Shown: positions 36,391 through 45,371, counted from the stretch's first letter. The stretch: DNA of 64,000 nucleotides from Acidobacteriota bacterium (GCA_003225315.1 QHZD01000025.1:1-64000); one strand, 5' to 3'. Notes: a model not told the origin generated them from the sequence alone. A program made the numbers and translations.

Positions 36391-36969
36391 ATGTTTTGCC
36401 GAACCACATTGCGCCTTGCTCTGCCGGTCGTACTGTCGGCAACCCTTCTTCCCGCAGTTGCTTTTGCTCAATCGCAGGATTCTCAGTCCGTTGCGGAAGC
36501 CGCCCGCCGGGCGCGCGCGCAGAAGAAGAACTCCGAAAAACCCACCAAGGTCATCACGGACGAAAACCTGGAGGTTAAGAAGGCTGATGTGCAGAGCGCC
36601 GCCGCCGACCAACTTAGAATACCCGGTACTCCGCAGACGCCGGCGCAGTCCGCCCCCGGCGCGGCAAATGCGCCTGCGGAAAGCTCCAAGACTTCTTCAG
36701 AAGAAGATGCGCGTAAGGAGCGCGCCGCGGTAAAGGAGAAGATCAAGGAAGCGCTGAGCGATCTCGATCTGCTCCAGCGCGAATATCAATTGGATCAGGA
36801 CTCAGTCTTTTCCAGTCCCGATTACGCGAAAAACACTGCAGGGAAACAGAAACTGGATGCCCTTAAACAGCAAATCAGCGATAAACAGCAAGAGATCGAG
36901 CAATTGAAAGCCAAGCTGGCGGCCCTGCCGGCGGCTCAGGAAAGTTCAGAAACCATACCTAAGCCTTAG
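36391..36969 (+). CDS. Secreted coiled-coil hypothetical protein
   Basis: 192 residues from ATG 36391, with GAGGAG 7 bp upstream. Signal peptide TLRLALPVVLSATLLPAVAFAQ, then a basic segment (AEAARRARAQKKNSEKPTKV) with the motif KVITDENL, a low-complexity Pro/Ala linker, and a charged coiled coil (about 115-180). The same build (signal, K-rich, KVxTxENx, coiled coil) occurs in the frameshifted gene at 57409. Function unknown; the family is frequent in acidobacteria. Confidence 0.75.
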   Translation: MFCRTTLRLALPVVLSATLLPAVAFAQSQDSQSVAEAARRARAQKKNSEKPTKVITDENLEVKKADVQSAAADQLRIPGTPQTPAQSAPGAANAPAESSKTSSEEDARKERAAVKEKIKEALSDLDLLQREYQLDQDSVFSSPDYAKNTAGKQKLDALKQQISDKQQEIEQLKAKLAALPAAQESSETIPKP

Positions 36970-36982
36970 CTTTCAGTGGCTC

Positions 36983-38014
36983 TCAATCGATCCCGTGAAT
37001 CCGCAGGCTCACCAGCTGATCGATCGTCAGGTTTTTCATCCCGCGCAACTGTAGCCCGCTAATGAAGCCGGGCGTCACTCCATGAATGCGCATAGCTATC
37101 AGTTGGTCCGGTTCCGGATGTGAGTACCCCAGCTTCTGGAGCTGGCCGATAAAATCCGGTGACACCCCATGAATCCGGAACGCGATGAGCTTGTCGAGAT
37201 CCACGTGGTCGTAACCTTGTTTCTTCAATTCGGCCACCCACTCCGGCGTGGCCCCATGAATTCTCATCGCGATAAGTTTGTCCGCATCCGGGTCATAACC
37301 GGATTGTTTGAGGCTGCTCACCATTTCCGGCGTCACTCCGTGAATGCGGAAGGCGATGAGTTTATCGCTATCCGTGATGTTCAGCCCAGCCGCGCGAATC
37401 CCCGCGATAAACTCCGGCGACACGCCATGAATGCGGAATGCAATCAGTTTGTCGCTGTCTGAAACATTCACACCTGCTGAGCGAATGCCTGCAATGAACT
37501 CGGGCGTCACCCCGTGAATTTTGAAAGCAATGAGTTTGTCCGTGTCCAGCCCCTGCAGGTTCTGCGCCTTGATGTCCCGGGCAAATTTCAAGCTGACATC
37601 ATGGATGGCCATCGCCCACTGCCTGTCTTCCTCTAACCTCTCAAAACCGAGCGACTTCATCTCCTGCGCATATTTTGCATCGGCCATGAAATGAAACAGC
37701 CCCGCGCCTTCGCCATCATGCAAGAACCCTTCACATTCGAATTTGCCGGCGTCCCGCGCGATCGTGAAATGGACTTCCTGCCGCCCCGCCTTGGAAAAAT
37801 CCAGTCCCGAAAAATCGCTCGCCGGCCAGTCCGAACTGGTATGAAAGTGATGTCCGGCGCGCGAATCCATCAAGGAAAACTCTACTTTGCCCGGAATTTC
37901 CGAGCGCCGGATGGTCCAATCACCGCTCTGCGGCTCGCTCCCAAGCGCCTTCGCGACTCCCAGAATCACTCCCGCGATTACCAGAATTAAACCAATCGTT
38001 CGTTTCAGACTCAT
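36983..38014 (-). CDS. Secreted protein with tandem 28-29-residue HGVTPEF repeats
   Basis: 343 residues: signal peptide (IGLILVIAGVILGVAKALG), a globular N-terminal domain (about 30-165), then six full repeats and one partial repeat of 28-29 residues with consensus DKLIAFRIHGVTPEFIxxL. The C-terminus ends inside the seventh unit (LVSLRIHGID). The M56 sensor gene immediately upstream in the same direction carries sister repeats (KVQGVTPEYI). The shared repeat suggests a binding partner in the periplasm for the M56 sensor. 34 bp separate the two genes, so they are likely one operon with blaI. Confidence 0.82.
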   Translation of the reverse strand: MSLKRTIGLILVIAGVILGVAKALGSEPQSGDWTIRRSEIPGKVEFSLMDSRAGHHFHTSSDWPASDFSGLDFSKAGRQEVHFTIARDAGKFECEGFLHDGEGAGLFHFMADAKYAQEMKSLGFERLEEDRQWAMAIHDVSLKFARDIKAQNLQGLDTDKLIAFKIHGVTPEFIAGIRSAGVNVSDSDKLIAFRIHGVSPEFIAGIRAAGLNITDSDKLIAFRIHGVTPEMVSSLKQSGYDPDADKLIAMRIHGATPEWVAELKKQGYDHVDLDKLIAFRIHGVSPDFIGQLQKLGYSHPEPDQLIAMRIHGVTPGFISGLQLRGMKNLTIDQLVSLRIHGID

Positions 38015-38048
38015 GGGACGCTGCTCCTCTCCTCATTTCCCGCGAAGA

Positions 38049-39956
38049 TTACAAAATGTCTGCGTGCTTGAGCGCCATCAGTTTGTCCAGCGTCAGGTTC
38101 TGGAATCCGTGCTTCCGCGCCTTCTCGATGAACTCCGGCGTAATCCCTTGCACTTTTGCGCCGATCAATTCGTCGCACTCCAGGTCCTTAAAGCCTGCCG
38201 CTTGCATTGACTTCACGTACTCCGGAGTGATCCCCTGCACTTTCATCCCAATCAGCTCATCCGTACCCGGTTTGAGCCCGATGGCCCGCATTTCCTTAAC
38301 GTAATCCGGCGTCACTCCCTGCACCTTTAGTCCAATGACATCTTCGGCGCTCGGCTGCAAGCCTAGGTCGTGGAAGCCACGGATATATTCCGGTGTTACA
38401 CCCTGCACTTTCATTCCAATGGAATCCTCGACATTCAGGTTGGAGTAGTACTTCCGCATCTCGGTGATGTATTCCGGTGTAATGCCCTGCACTTTCATCC
38501 CGATCAGCTCATCCGTGCCGACGTGGGCATCAAACTTCCTCATCTCGCGAACGTATTCCGCTGTGATGCCCTGTACTTTCATCCCGATAAGTTCTTCCGC
38601 GTTGGGTTGCAATCCAAGATCGTGCATCCCCTTGATGTACTCCGGCGTCACGCCTTGAATCTTCAGGGCAATGAGTTCGTCCACGTCCGTGATCTTGACG
38701 CCCGCTGACGCCATCGCATCCGTGTACGATTGCTTCTTGCCATCGCTCGCCGTCTGCGGTTCGCTGCCCGGGCTCGTTTGCGCCTTTGGCGTGGCTTGGG
38801 CCGTTGGGCCGGGCGCGGGTTTCGCCGCTTGCGCGGTACGCGCCTTCGCAGCAGTCGTTTCCGGCTTCACGACAATCACGCTGCTGCTCTTCTGTTCCTG
38901 ATTCGAAGGCGCGCTAGCTCCCAGCGCCGCATGCGCGATTCCCAGAAACGCATTGCCCGCCAGCAGCGCTCCCACCAGGCATACGAAGCTGCCCGCCAGT
39001 CCTGCCACGCGAATTCTTCCGGCAGCTCCATTCCATCCAAGCAGCCGCATCACGCGTTCCGCAAGCGGTCCGCGATTAGCCGCCATCATCAACGCCGGAG
39101 CCGTCCGCCATTCTTCCATCAGCGTGAGCGCCCGCGCGTAATTCACGGCGTCGCCACAAACGACAATGGCCTCGTCGTCGCAGCAGTTCTCGCGCTCGGC
39201 GCGAATCCGCTGGCTCACCCACCAGACGGCCGGGTGGTAGAACAGCAGCGTTTCCGTCGCAATTTGGAAAAGATTCACGAAGCAATCGAGTCTGCGGATA
39301 TGCGCCAGCTCGTGCGCGATGACCGCTTCGATTTGCGCTTCCGTCAAGCCCGTCAGTGCCCTCACCGGCAGAAGCACCACGGGACGGAACCATCCCAGCA
39401 CCGCAGGCGCGTCCAGCCGGTGGCACTCGCAATAGCGAATCACGCGGTCGAGCCCCATTCTCCGTTGCAGCGCCACGCATTTCGCGTATAGCTCCGCACC
39501 CACCGCCTTGATCTCTTTGCGCCGCAGTCTTTCAATCAGAATTAGCCCGCCCGCCGTCCTCAGGCTCAGCAAAAGGACGCCCAGGAACCACGCCTCCACC
39601 AGCCACAACATCCCCGTCGGCCGTTCAGCACTAGACCCAGCAATAGGGGCGCGGGAGCCTGACAGCGCGGTCGAGAGTTGGGTGGACGGTCTCGCCCACG
39701 TCAAGGCTCCTTCCGCCCCAGTCTGTACGGCCGGATTCCCTTGCGCCCGCAGCCACGTGAATGTGACCACCGGCGATACCATCATCAATACCAGCGCGCT
39801 CACCGCCAGCGCGTAACGTGTCGATGCGTTTCGGCAAACCGCTGCCGCCACGGCGAACAGGGCCGCCAGCCCCGCCCCTTGCCACAGGAAGTGCAACAGC
39901 GTCCACCCGAGCGTCCGCAAGATCTCCGGCGAAATCCAATTCGCGAAGTGGCTCAT
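38049..39956 (-). CDS. BlaR1-like M56 metallopeptidase with C-terminal tandem repeats
   Basis: 635 residues. N-terminal membrane helices and an M56 protease domain with HELAHIRRLD (about 215-224) and the downstream Glu in RAERENCCDDEAI. After a further membrane helix (about 320-345) and an Ala/Pro/Thr linker, seven full and one partial 28-29-residue repeats follow (DELIGMKVQGITPEYVREMR type, about 420-635) where BlaR1 has a penicillin-binding domain. In BlaR1/MecR1 the protease inactivates the BlaI repressor on ligand binding; I infer the same logic with a different ligand. Its start overlaps the blaI stop. Confidence 0.9.
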   Translation of the reverse strand: MSHFANWISPEILRTLGWTLLHFLWQGAGLAALFAVAAAVCRNASTRYALAVSALVLMMVSPVVTFTWLRAQGNPAVQTGAEGALTWARPSTQLSTALSGSRAPIAGSSAERPTGMLWLVEAWFLGVLLLSLRTAGGLILIERLRRKEIKAVGAELYAKCVALQRRMGLDRVIRYCECHRLDAPAVLGWFRPVVLLPVRALTGLTEAQIEAVIAHELAHIRRLDCFVNLFQIATETLLFYHPAVWWVSQRIRAERENCCDDEAIVVCGDAVNYARALTLMEEWRTAPALMMAANRGPLAERVMRLLGWNGAAGRIRVAGLAGSFVCLVGALLAGNAFLGIAHAALGASAPSNQEQKSSSVIVVKPETTAAKARTAQAAKPAPGPTAQATPKAQTSPGSEPQTASDGKKQSYTDAMASAGVKITDVDELIALKIQGVTPEYIKGMHDLGLQPNAEELIGMKVQGITAEYVREMRKFDAHVGTDELIGMKVQGITPEYITEMRKYYSNLNVEDSIGMKVQGVTPEYIRGFHDLGLQPSAEDVIGLKVQGVTPDYVKEMRAIGLKPGTDELIGMKVQGITPEYVKSMQAAGFKDLECDELIGAKVQGITPEFIEKARKHGFQNLTLDKLMALKHADIL

Positions 39957-40342
39957 CGGTTTCTCCCCTCGTACTCGTCCAGAAGACGCCGCAGCTCATG
40001 CAGCTCTTCCTTGGACGTTCGCCGGCCCTCCAGCGCGTGGATCATCAATTCGCTTGCCGAGCCCTCAAACACCCGCTGCAGCACGTCGCCAACGAGCTGG
40101 CGCTTGGTTTCCGTCGCTGGCTGGCATGCCTCATAAACGTGCGCCCGTTGTTCTTCGTTTCTGCGTACCGTGCCCTTGGCGGTCATGATTTGCAGCAATT
40201 TTAGGACTGTCGTGTAGCCGAGGTCCTTCTTTTCGCGCAGCGCTTCGTGGACGTCGCGGACCGTGGAAGGCCCGCGCTCCCATAGCACTCGCAGGATTTC
40301 CAGCTCAGACGCGGTTGGCTTTTGTGGATGTTCGTTCGACAT
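39953..40342 (-). CDS. BlaI/MecI/CopY-family repressor
   Basis: 129 residues with the family's winged helix: PTASELEILRVLWERGPSTV at the start and KDLGYTTVLKLLQIMTAKGT as recognition helix and wing (about 50-70), followed by a dimerisation helix pair. It should repress its own operon and be relieved through the M56 partner encoded next (ATGA overlap). Two 16-bp inverted repeats centred on the promoter lie directly upstream (40356-40392). Confidence 0.93.
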   Translation of the reverse strand: MSNEHPQKPTASELEILRVLWERGPSTVRDVHEALREKKDLGYTTVLKLLQIMTAKGTVRRNEEQRAHVYEACQPATETKRQLVGDVLQRVFEGSASELMIHALEGRRTSKEELHELRRLLDEYEGRNR

Positions 40343-40355
40343 GCGCGGAGCTTAA

Positions 40356-40392
40356 TACGAAGGTTTTCGTATTGTCAACGAAAATCTTCGTA
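40356..40392 (-). promoter_or_regulatory. Paired BlaI-type operators overlapping the blaI promoter
   Basis: Two 16-bp sites, TACGAAGGTTTTCGTA (40356-40371) and AACGAAAATCTTCGTA (40377-40392), start 21 bp apart, i.e. two helix turns. On the minus strand a TTGACA (40379-40374) lies between them and a weak TTAAGC -10 region follows at 17 bp. The arrangement is what BlaI/MecI dimers bind cooperatively. Ends 13 bp before the blaI start codon. Confidence 0.75.
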
Positions 40393-40460
40393 CTTATTTG
40401 CTGTCCCGATTGGCGGTTCCAAGACCTTCCTGAAACGCACGGGGCCCCTCTTTAGATGGT

Positions 40461-41315
40461 TTACCTTGGTTCCAGGACGAGTGGCAGGCCGTTCTTCGGA
40501 TTGCCGATAATCACGACCTTGGCATTGGAACTCGCCGCCAGCTTCTCTGTAGCTTCGATCCCCTTCCATTCGAGCAGCTGCGCACTGATCCCTGTGGCTA
40601 CGATCTTCTGGAAGTCCGCGATGCCTTGGGCCTCGATGCGTTTCCGCTCCGCTTCCTGCTTTTCCTTCTGCAAGATGAAACTCATTCGGAGAGCGTCCTG
40701 CTCGGCCTGCTGCTTGGCTTCGATCGAGCCTTTGAGCATCGCCGGCAGTTGCACATCGCGCAGCAGCACGTTTTCCACGATTACCCCCCGCGGCGCGAGT
40801 TCCTTGGTCAGCTCATCTTGGATTTGCGCTTGCACCAATTCGCGAGCATTCGTGTACAGGGCGTTCGCGGAGTGCGCGGAAGTAGCCGCGCGAATCGCCG
40901 CGCGTAACGTCGGTTCCACGACCTTCTCAACATAGGGCTCTCCCATAGTCTGATAGACGTACGAGGCCTTGCTCTTATCCAGGCGGAACAACAGAGAAGT
41001 ATCCAAGGCCAAGATCAGTCCTTCATTCGAAGGGACATTGGCGCTTTCCTTGAGCGACTGCGTCTGTACAGAAAGCTTCTGGACTGATTTCAACGGGTTG
41101 ATTAGGTGAATCCCTTCCGGAAGCGTCTCTCCGGTCACGCGCCCGAACAGCGTCAGCACGCCCACGTTCCCGGTCGGAATGGAAGTGGTGCTCGCCATCA
41201 ACACGATGATTACCACCACCAATATCCCGAGTTGCAGTATTCTTCTCCCAGCCCCCCCGAGGTTCGGCATCGACGGCAATCCGCCGCCCAGATCAAATCT
41301 TGTTGTCGTTGGCAT
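40461..41315 (-). CDS. Prohibitin/SPFH-domain membrane protein
   Basis: 284 residues with one N-terminal membrane helix (ILQLGILVVVIIVLMAST) and an SPFH domain (about 50-230): PTGNVGVLTLFGRVTGETLP, RAAIRAATSAHSANALYTN, and LRDVQLPAMLKGSIEAKQQAE leading to a coiled coil. Such proteins form large ring scaffolds at the inner membrane and often modulate proteases such as FtsH. No protease gene is beside it except the M56 module, whose link is uncertain. Confidence 0.9.
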   Translation of the reverse strand: MPTTTRFDLGGGLPSMPNLGGAGRRILQLGILVVVIIVLMASTTSIPTGNVGVLTLFGRVTGETLPEGIHLINPLKSVQKLSVQTQSLKESANVPSNEGLILALDTSLLFRLDKSKASYVYQTMGEPYVEKVVEPTLRAAIRAATSAHSANALYTNARELVQAQIQDELTKELAPRGVIVENVLLRDVQLPAMLKGSIEAKQQAEQDALRMSFILQKEKQEAERKRIEAQGIADFQKIVATGISAQLLEWKGIEATEKLAASSNAKVVIIGNPKNGLPLVLEPR

Positions 41316-41727
41316 TTTCTCTCCGTCTGCGGCTCATTCGCGAAAGGCCGAGCCGCACAACCACTACTCTTAATACGCAGGAAGCGTACTGTCGATTTCC
41401 CTGCCGGTCCGCCCATTGGTTCGATTCACCCACGTTCCTCAGTCCGCGGTCGGGATTTGCCGCCCGCGACTTTCCACAACCTTACCACAATATCTAGTAG
41501 CCTTTTCTCTTGACACCACAGGTCGCTCGCGGCACAATCCCCGCCATCAAGTTTGTTTGGGTTGAGCATTTTTCGCGAAGCATTAACCCTGCGAATTTTT
41601 GTGGGGCGTATCCGGGCCTTTTTTCACAGATTGTCCTGGCCGCCAAGGGAAGCTCAAGGGTTTTCAGGTGCTGGCTGCAGTTGGTCGCACCTTGATCCAC
41701 TGAGCTTGCGGCTTCTGGGGAGAGAAA
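41316..41727. other. 412-bp gene-free stretch with a promoter-like sequence
   Basis: No reading frame here is convincing. A near-consensus promoter (TTGACA 41510-41515, 17-bp spacer, CACAAT 41533-41538) reads rightward toward the zinc-ribbon gene, giving a leader of about 180 nt. No clear hairpin or repeat was seen otherwise. Confidence 0.5.
41510..41538 (+). promoter_or_regulatory. Promoter-like site upstream of the zinc-ribbon gene
   Basis: TTGACA, 17-bp spacer, CACAAT. Position and direction suit transcription of the small gene at 41728. Confidence 0.45.
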
Positions 41728-41949
41728 ATGCAATACTTGCCCGGCTTCACGGTGCAGTGTATCAATCCTCTGTGCGAAGCCCGCGGTCACTGGCTTCGTG
41801 CTGATGCCACTACTCCTCTTGGAAGCGAAGGCCGCTGCCCCTGCTGCGGCGAATTCCTGCGCAATGTTCCTCCGCCCCTCGGCCCGCGCTTCCGCATGCG
41901 CCCCCGCTCCCTCACTGGGCGCCCGCCCCTCCGTCCCCGCCCCCGCTAA
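41728..41949 (+). CDS. Small zinc-ribbon-like protein
   Basis: 73 residues beginning MQYLPGFTVQCINPLC. Four Cys in the pattern C-x4-C ... C-x2-C (CINPLC; CPCC, with one extra Cys) suggest a zinc ribbon, followed by a Pro/Arg-rich tail (RPRSLTGRPPLRPRPR). The ribosome binding site GGGAGAG lies 8 bp upstream. Too short for firm assignment, but the composition and Cys spacing argue for a real gene. Likely nucleic-acid or protein binding. Confidence 0.6.
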   Translation: MQYLPGFTVQCINPLCEARGHWLRADATTPLGSEGRCPCCGEFLRNVPPPLGPRFRMRPRSLTGRPPLRPRPR

Positions 41950-42111
41950 CGAGGTCTAAGGCTTGATTTATAGCGTGCCACTGTTTATGATTACGGGAAT
42001 TTATCACAGTAGGCGACAGGATCCCTCGTCGAAAGAAATTGACCTGAGAAGATAACAAGGGGGCGATCCCAGCCTTCGACACGGGATGAACCGTTACAGT
42101 TGTCTGAGTTT

Positions 42112-42825
42112 ATGACGAGATGGGGGAAAGCGATGACTGTCTCGTTGCACGAATTTGCGCGACGCTTTGTCAAGGCTCGCACGCGACATGCCTTCCGCTC
42201 CGCGGTTTCGGGATTGCTGTGTGAATTCAAGCTAGACAGTCTTCATCGTGCTTCACTCAAGAAAGCCAGGCGTTTTGCGAGTGAACGTGGGCTCAAACTG
42301 CAATTTGGCTGCGGCTCAATCACGAAAACCGGCTGGGTGAATATCGACCTGTATTCGGAGAAAGCAGACCTTCAGCTTGACGCCAGAGATCCGTTTCCCT
42401 TTGCCGATAGGTCAGTGTCGCTAATTTACAGCGAACATTTTTTTGAACACCTGGAATATCCGGAGGAAGCTCTCAGCTTCCTCACAGAATCATGGCGTGT
42501 GTTGGACCTCGATGGCGTCTTTAGCATGGGCATTCCCGACTTTGAGTTGTCAGTAAGATCGTACGTTACCGGCGGCGAAGACTACTATCGGCACCAACGA
42601 GAAGAAAAGTCCCCCAAGTGGGTCACTACTCCGATGGATTACCTCAACCGTGATTTCCGGCAAGGCCGGGAACATAAGTATGCCTATGATTTCCAAACCC
42701 TTACGAGGGTTCTCAATGAGGCTGGTTTCACGTCGGTCGTAAGGAGAGCTTTCAATCCTGGGCTGGACTCTCTACATCGAGAATGGGGCACGCTGTATAT
42801 TGAAGCCCGGAAACTTCCTGTCTAG
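42112..42825 (+). CDS. SAM-dependent methyltransferase (type 11-like)
   Basis: 237 residues from ATG 42112; TTG 42100 and ATG 42133 in the same frame are alternatives. Motif I is KLQFGCGSITKTGWVNIDL (about 58-76), followed by LDARDPFPFADRSVSLIYSE (motif II/III region) and the helix HFFEHLEYPEEALSFLTESW. The lack of a canonical GxGxG and the substituted start LQFGCGS are typical of predicted glycan/surface methyltransferases that open with LxxGCG. No neighbouring glycosyltransferases to fix its substrate. Confidence 0.8.
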   Translation: MTRWGKAMTVSLHEFARRFVKARTRHAFRSAVSGLLCEFKLDSLHRASLKKARRFASERGLKLQFGCGSITKTGWVNIDLYSEKADLQLDARDPFPFADRSVSLIYSEHFFEHLEYPEEALSFLTESWRVLDLDGVFSMGIPDFELSVRSYVTGGEDYYRHQREEKSPKWVTTPMDYLNRDFRQGREHKYAYDFQTLTRVLNEAGFTSVVRRAFNPGLDSLHREWGTLYIEARKLPV

Positions 42826-43036
42826 CCACTTTCCCCTTGTCGTCTGACCCGTTCGCCCCTTGGCGAAGCGAAGCCTTTTACAGTCTCCTCGAATTCCGTC
42901 CCAAGGCCTCTGCCAAAAATGGCCCGCTCCGGTCAGCCCTCGCCCGCCGGGAACTTTTCCCTCAACCTCGGCCTCTATCTTGTAGCGCCTCGCAACTGTG
43001 ACCGCAGCCACAAGAACCTGGCGCTAAGAGGCATCC

Positions 43037-43969
43037 ATGTCCGAATCCTCTCCCCGTCGTTCTTTGCCAAAACGCCTCCTTCTTGTCGTCGGTGGCCTGT
43101 TCTCATTCACTCTTCTCTTTGTCGTTGCTTGTCGCGTTGCCGTCAATGAAATCTTTTCAGGTATCGCTTCCTCGAAGGCGACTGGGCTTTCGGCTGTCGC
43201 CTGGGACATGGACAGCATGTGGTCCACCGGCCCAATGGGAGCCCCGATGCTGCAGAGAAGCGTCGCCGCGCCATGGATCGCTCGGAGCGCGGACCTTCGT
43301 GCTCGCTCTTCCGCCTTCGATCATTCCATCGCCGCGCTCCATCAAATCGTTTCCACACGCCACGGCTACTTGGAAGATTTGCGCACCGAGAGCCGCTCCG
43401 GCCATGGCCGTGCACTGGCGGTCACAATCGCGGTCCCCTCCAACGATTTTGACGCCACACTCGCTGACCTTAGGAAACTTGGCCGCATGGAAGCGATCTC
43501 CGAAGCCGGCGAGGATTTCGCCGTCAAACTGGCTACTGCCGCAAGAAGTCTCGCCACGGCTCAAACCAATCTTTCTCGCCTTCAGAAATTGCAGCGCGAG
43601 CGCAAGGGTGAACTCCGGGACGCGGTCGCCCTGGAGAAGGACATTGCCCAAGCCAACGAAGCCGTTGTTGAAGCCGAACGCCAAAATCAGAGCTTAACCT
43701 CAACAGTGGCTCAAGCCCATATCCGTCTCACGCTGTTGGAAGATTACTGTGCCCCTCTGCAAACCAATCTTGCGGGTTTCTCTCTTCAGCTTCGCAACTC
43801 GTTTGTCGAGGGAGTCAGCTCAATCTTCTCGTCGGTGTCGCTTTTTCTGGCTGTCCTTTTTGAATTCGGCCTGCCCATGATCTTTTGGCTCGCCATTCTT
43901 TTCTGGCCCGCCCGCCTCGCTTGGCGCCGCTTTCGCCCGGCCCGCTCGGCAGCACCCGTAGCCTCTTAA
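43037..43969 (+). CDS. DUF4349 domain membrane protein
   Basis: 310 residues: N-terminal membrane anchor (RLLLVVGGLFSFTLLFVVAC), a DUF4349 domain with the typical HGYLEDLRTES and AVTIAVPSNDFDATLADLRKLG segments (about 105-160), a long coiled coil (about 165-235) and a C-terminal membrane helix with a basic tail (MIFWLAILFWPARLAWRRF). Two membrane anchors around an extracytoplasmic coiled coil. Role unknown in detail. Confidence 0.85.
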   Translation: MSESSPRRSLPKRLLLVVGGLFSFTLLFVVACRVAVNEIFSGIASSKATGLSAVAWDMDSMWSTGPMGAPMLQRSVAAPWIARSADLRARSSAFDHSIAALHQIVSTRHGYLEDLRTESRSGHGRALAVTIAVPSNDFDATLADLRKLGRMEAISEAGEDFAVKLATAARSLATAQTNLSRLQKLQRERKGELRDAVALEKDIAQANEAVVEAERQNQSLTSTVAQAHIRLTLLEDYCAPLQTNLAGFSLQLRNSFVEGVSSIFSSVSLFLAVLFEFGLPMIFWLAILFWPARLAWRRFRPARSAAPVAS

Positions 43970-44179
43970 GCAACATCGCTGTGCCTTCTCGCCGCTCCGC
44001 GCGAGAGGCCGAACACCAAACTGCCGAGCCTTCAGCCGTCCCAAACCACGGAGAAAGCTATAGGCACCATTCTGGGGTTTGAAACGGAACCTGGATGCAG
44101 GTCACTAGTAAACTATACTCTGCAGTTGGGGTTTCGCTGGTGTTTGTCGCGCCACTCAAGTGCGCTAGTGGAGGGTAGT

Positions 44180-45115
44180 ATGCCTTACAACATCTTGGAC
44201 TTGGGGGCCCTCAACAAAAGTCTTAGCGCTGGGTTTGCCATCACCAACTGCGGACAAGTGGCTGGCTGGATCGACAGCCCAGTCCCTCCGGCCCCCCTTG
44301 GAACGCCGCTTCCCTTCATCTGGACACAGGGCATCATGCAGCTTCTCCCGTTAGCGGCACCAGCGGCGTCCGGCCAGGCGTTTGACCTCAATGGGCATGG
44401 GCAGGCCGTAGGCAATACTTACAACACCATAGTCACCCGGGCTACCCGCTGGCAGGGCGGGACCATGCAGCTCCTTCCTTTCTTGGGCGATGTCGCCAAC
44501 GCTCGGAGCATTAACGATTGCGGGAGTGTTGCTGGAGATGGATCCACCGCCACAGGAAATACACAGGCGTGGTGTGATCCCGGCGGCCTGCTGAGTCCCA
44601 TACCCGTCGCTAACCCGCAAATCCTTCCACAAGACCGCTACTGTAGGGCCTACGGGATCAACAACCGCGGCCAGATCGTGGGTGGTTCCGACCTTGGAAT
44701 GGTCACTATTCGTCTCGCGGCTTTCGGCCCGCCTCCCGTCGGCGCGCACGCCTGCCTCTGGGACAAAGGCATTGCGCAGGATTTGAGCGCACTCCACGCA
44801 AACGAGGGCAGCGAGGCCTACGGGATCAATGATAAAAAACAAGTCGTCGGGCGCTCGGGCAATCATGCTTTTCTTTGGCACAATCACGCGATGACTGACT
44901 TGGGAGCCGGCGCCGCCTACAATATCAACAACAGCGGAACAGTCATCGGAGATAGTTTTTTCCTGCAGGGTGGTGCACGCACTGTACTGACGGCGCTGCT
45001 TCCACCGAACTCTGGCTGGAGTTCCCTAGAAGGGCGCGACATCAATGATTACGGAGAAATCGTCGGCACGGGCGTTCACAATGGGAAGACCCGTGCATTC
45101 TTGATGTGGCCTTGA
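44180..45115 (+). CDS. HAF-repeat protein
   Basis: 311 residues from ATG 44180, with GGAGGG just upstream. It consists of repeated blocks of the type YGINNRGQIVGGS, YGINDKKQVVGRSG, NINNSGTVIGDS and DINDYGEIVGTG, each followed by a HAFLW/RAFLMWP motif. This is the HAF repeat, which is predicted to form a beta-propeller-like extracellular domain. No signal peptide is visible at the chosen start. Function unknown. Ends 120 bp before the repeat region at 45.2 kb. Confidence 0.85.
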   Translation: MPYNILDLGALNKSLSAGFAITNCGQVAGWIDSPVPPAPLGTPLPFIWTQGIMQLLPLAAPAASGQAFDLNGHGQAVGNTYNTIVTRATRWQGGTMQLLPFLGDVANARSINDCGSVAGDGSTATGNTQAWCDPGGLLSPIPVANPQILPQDRYCRAYGINNRGQIVGGSDLGMVTIRLAAFGPPPVGAHACLWDKGIAQDLSALHANEGSEAYGINDKKQVVGRSGNHAFLWHNHAMTDLGAGAAYNINNSGTVIGDSFFLQGGARTVLTALLPPNSGWSSLEGRDINDYGEIVGTGVHNGKTRAFLMWP

Positions 45116-45236
45116 ATCATTTCCCCGGTCATACGTTCCTTAGCTCGCTTGAGAATCCTCGTTTTGCCTGTTTTACGGTCTAGCGGCGACGCTGCTTTCG
45201 GGAATTCGCGTGGAAACCGACTTTGCCAAGGTTTTC

Positions 45237-45304
45237 GGTTGCGGGCTCAGTTTGAATTTTCTTGATCGTGACAATAGGAGTCAAAATTCAAACTAACCGC
45301 TACC
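45237..45304. repeat. MITE-like palindromic element, copy B
   Basis: Diverged copy of the 12128-12195 element: the inner arms AGTTTGAATTTT / AAAATTCAAACT are perfect over 12 bp, the outer arms imperfect, and the 22-nt centre (45261-45282) matches copy A at 19 of 22 positions. Same length and same orientation of the centre. Confidence 0.72.
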
Positions 45305-45313
45305 AACTTTTCC

Positions 45314-45341
45314 TTGACTTTCCTCTATCACGTGTTATACT
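45314..45341 (+). promoter_or_regulatory. Promoter-like site upstream of a terminator hairpin
   Basis: TTGACT (45314-45319), 16-bp spacer, TATACT (45336-45341). It begins just after palindromic element copy B. The next structural element is an intrinsic-terminator-like hairpin only about 30-50 nt past the predicted start, so any transcript would be very short unless it reads through. Confidence 0.45.
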
Positions 45342-45371
45342 TGACCTTGTATAAAACCACGTTTGGAGTGC

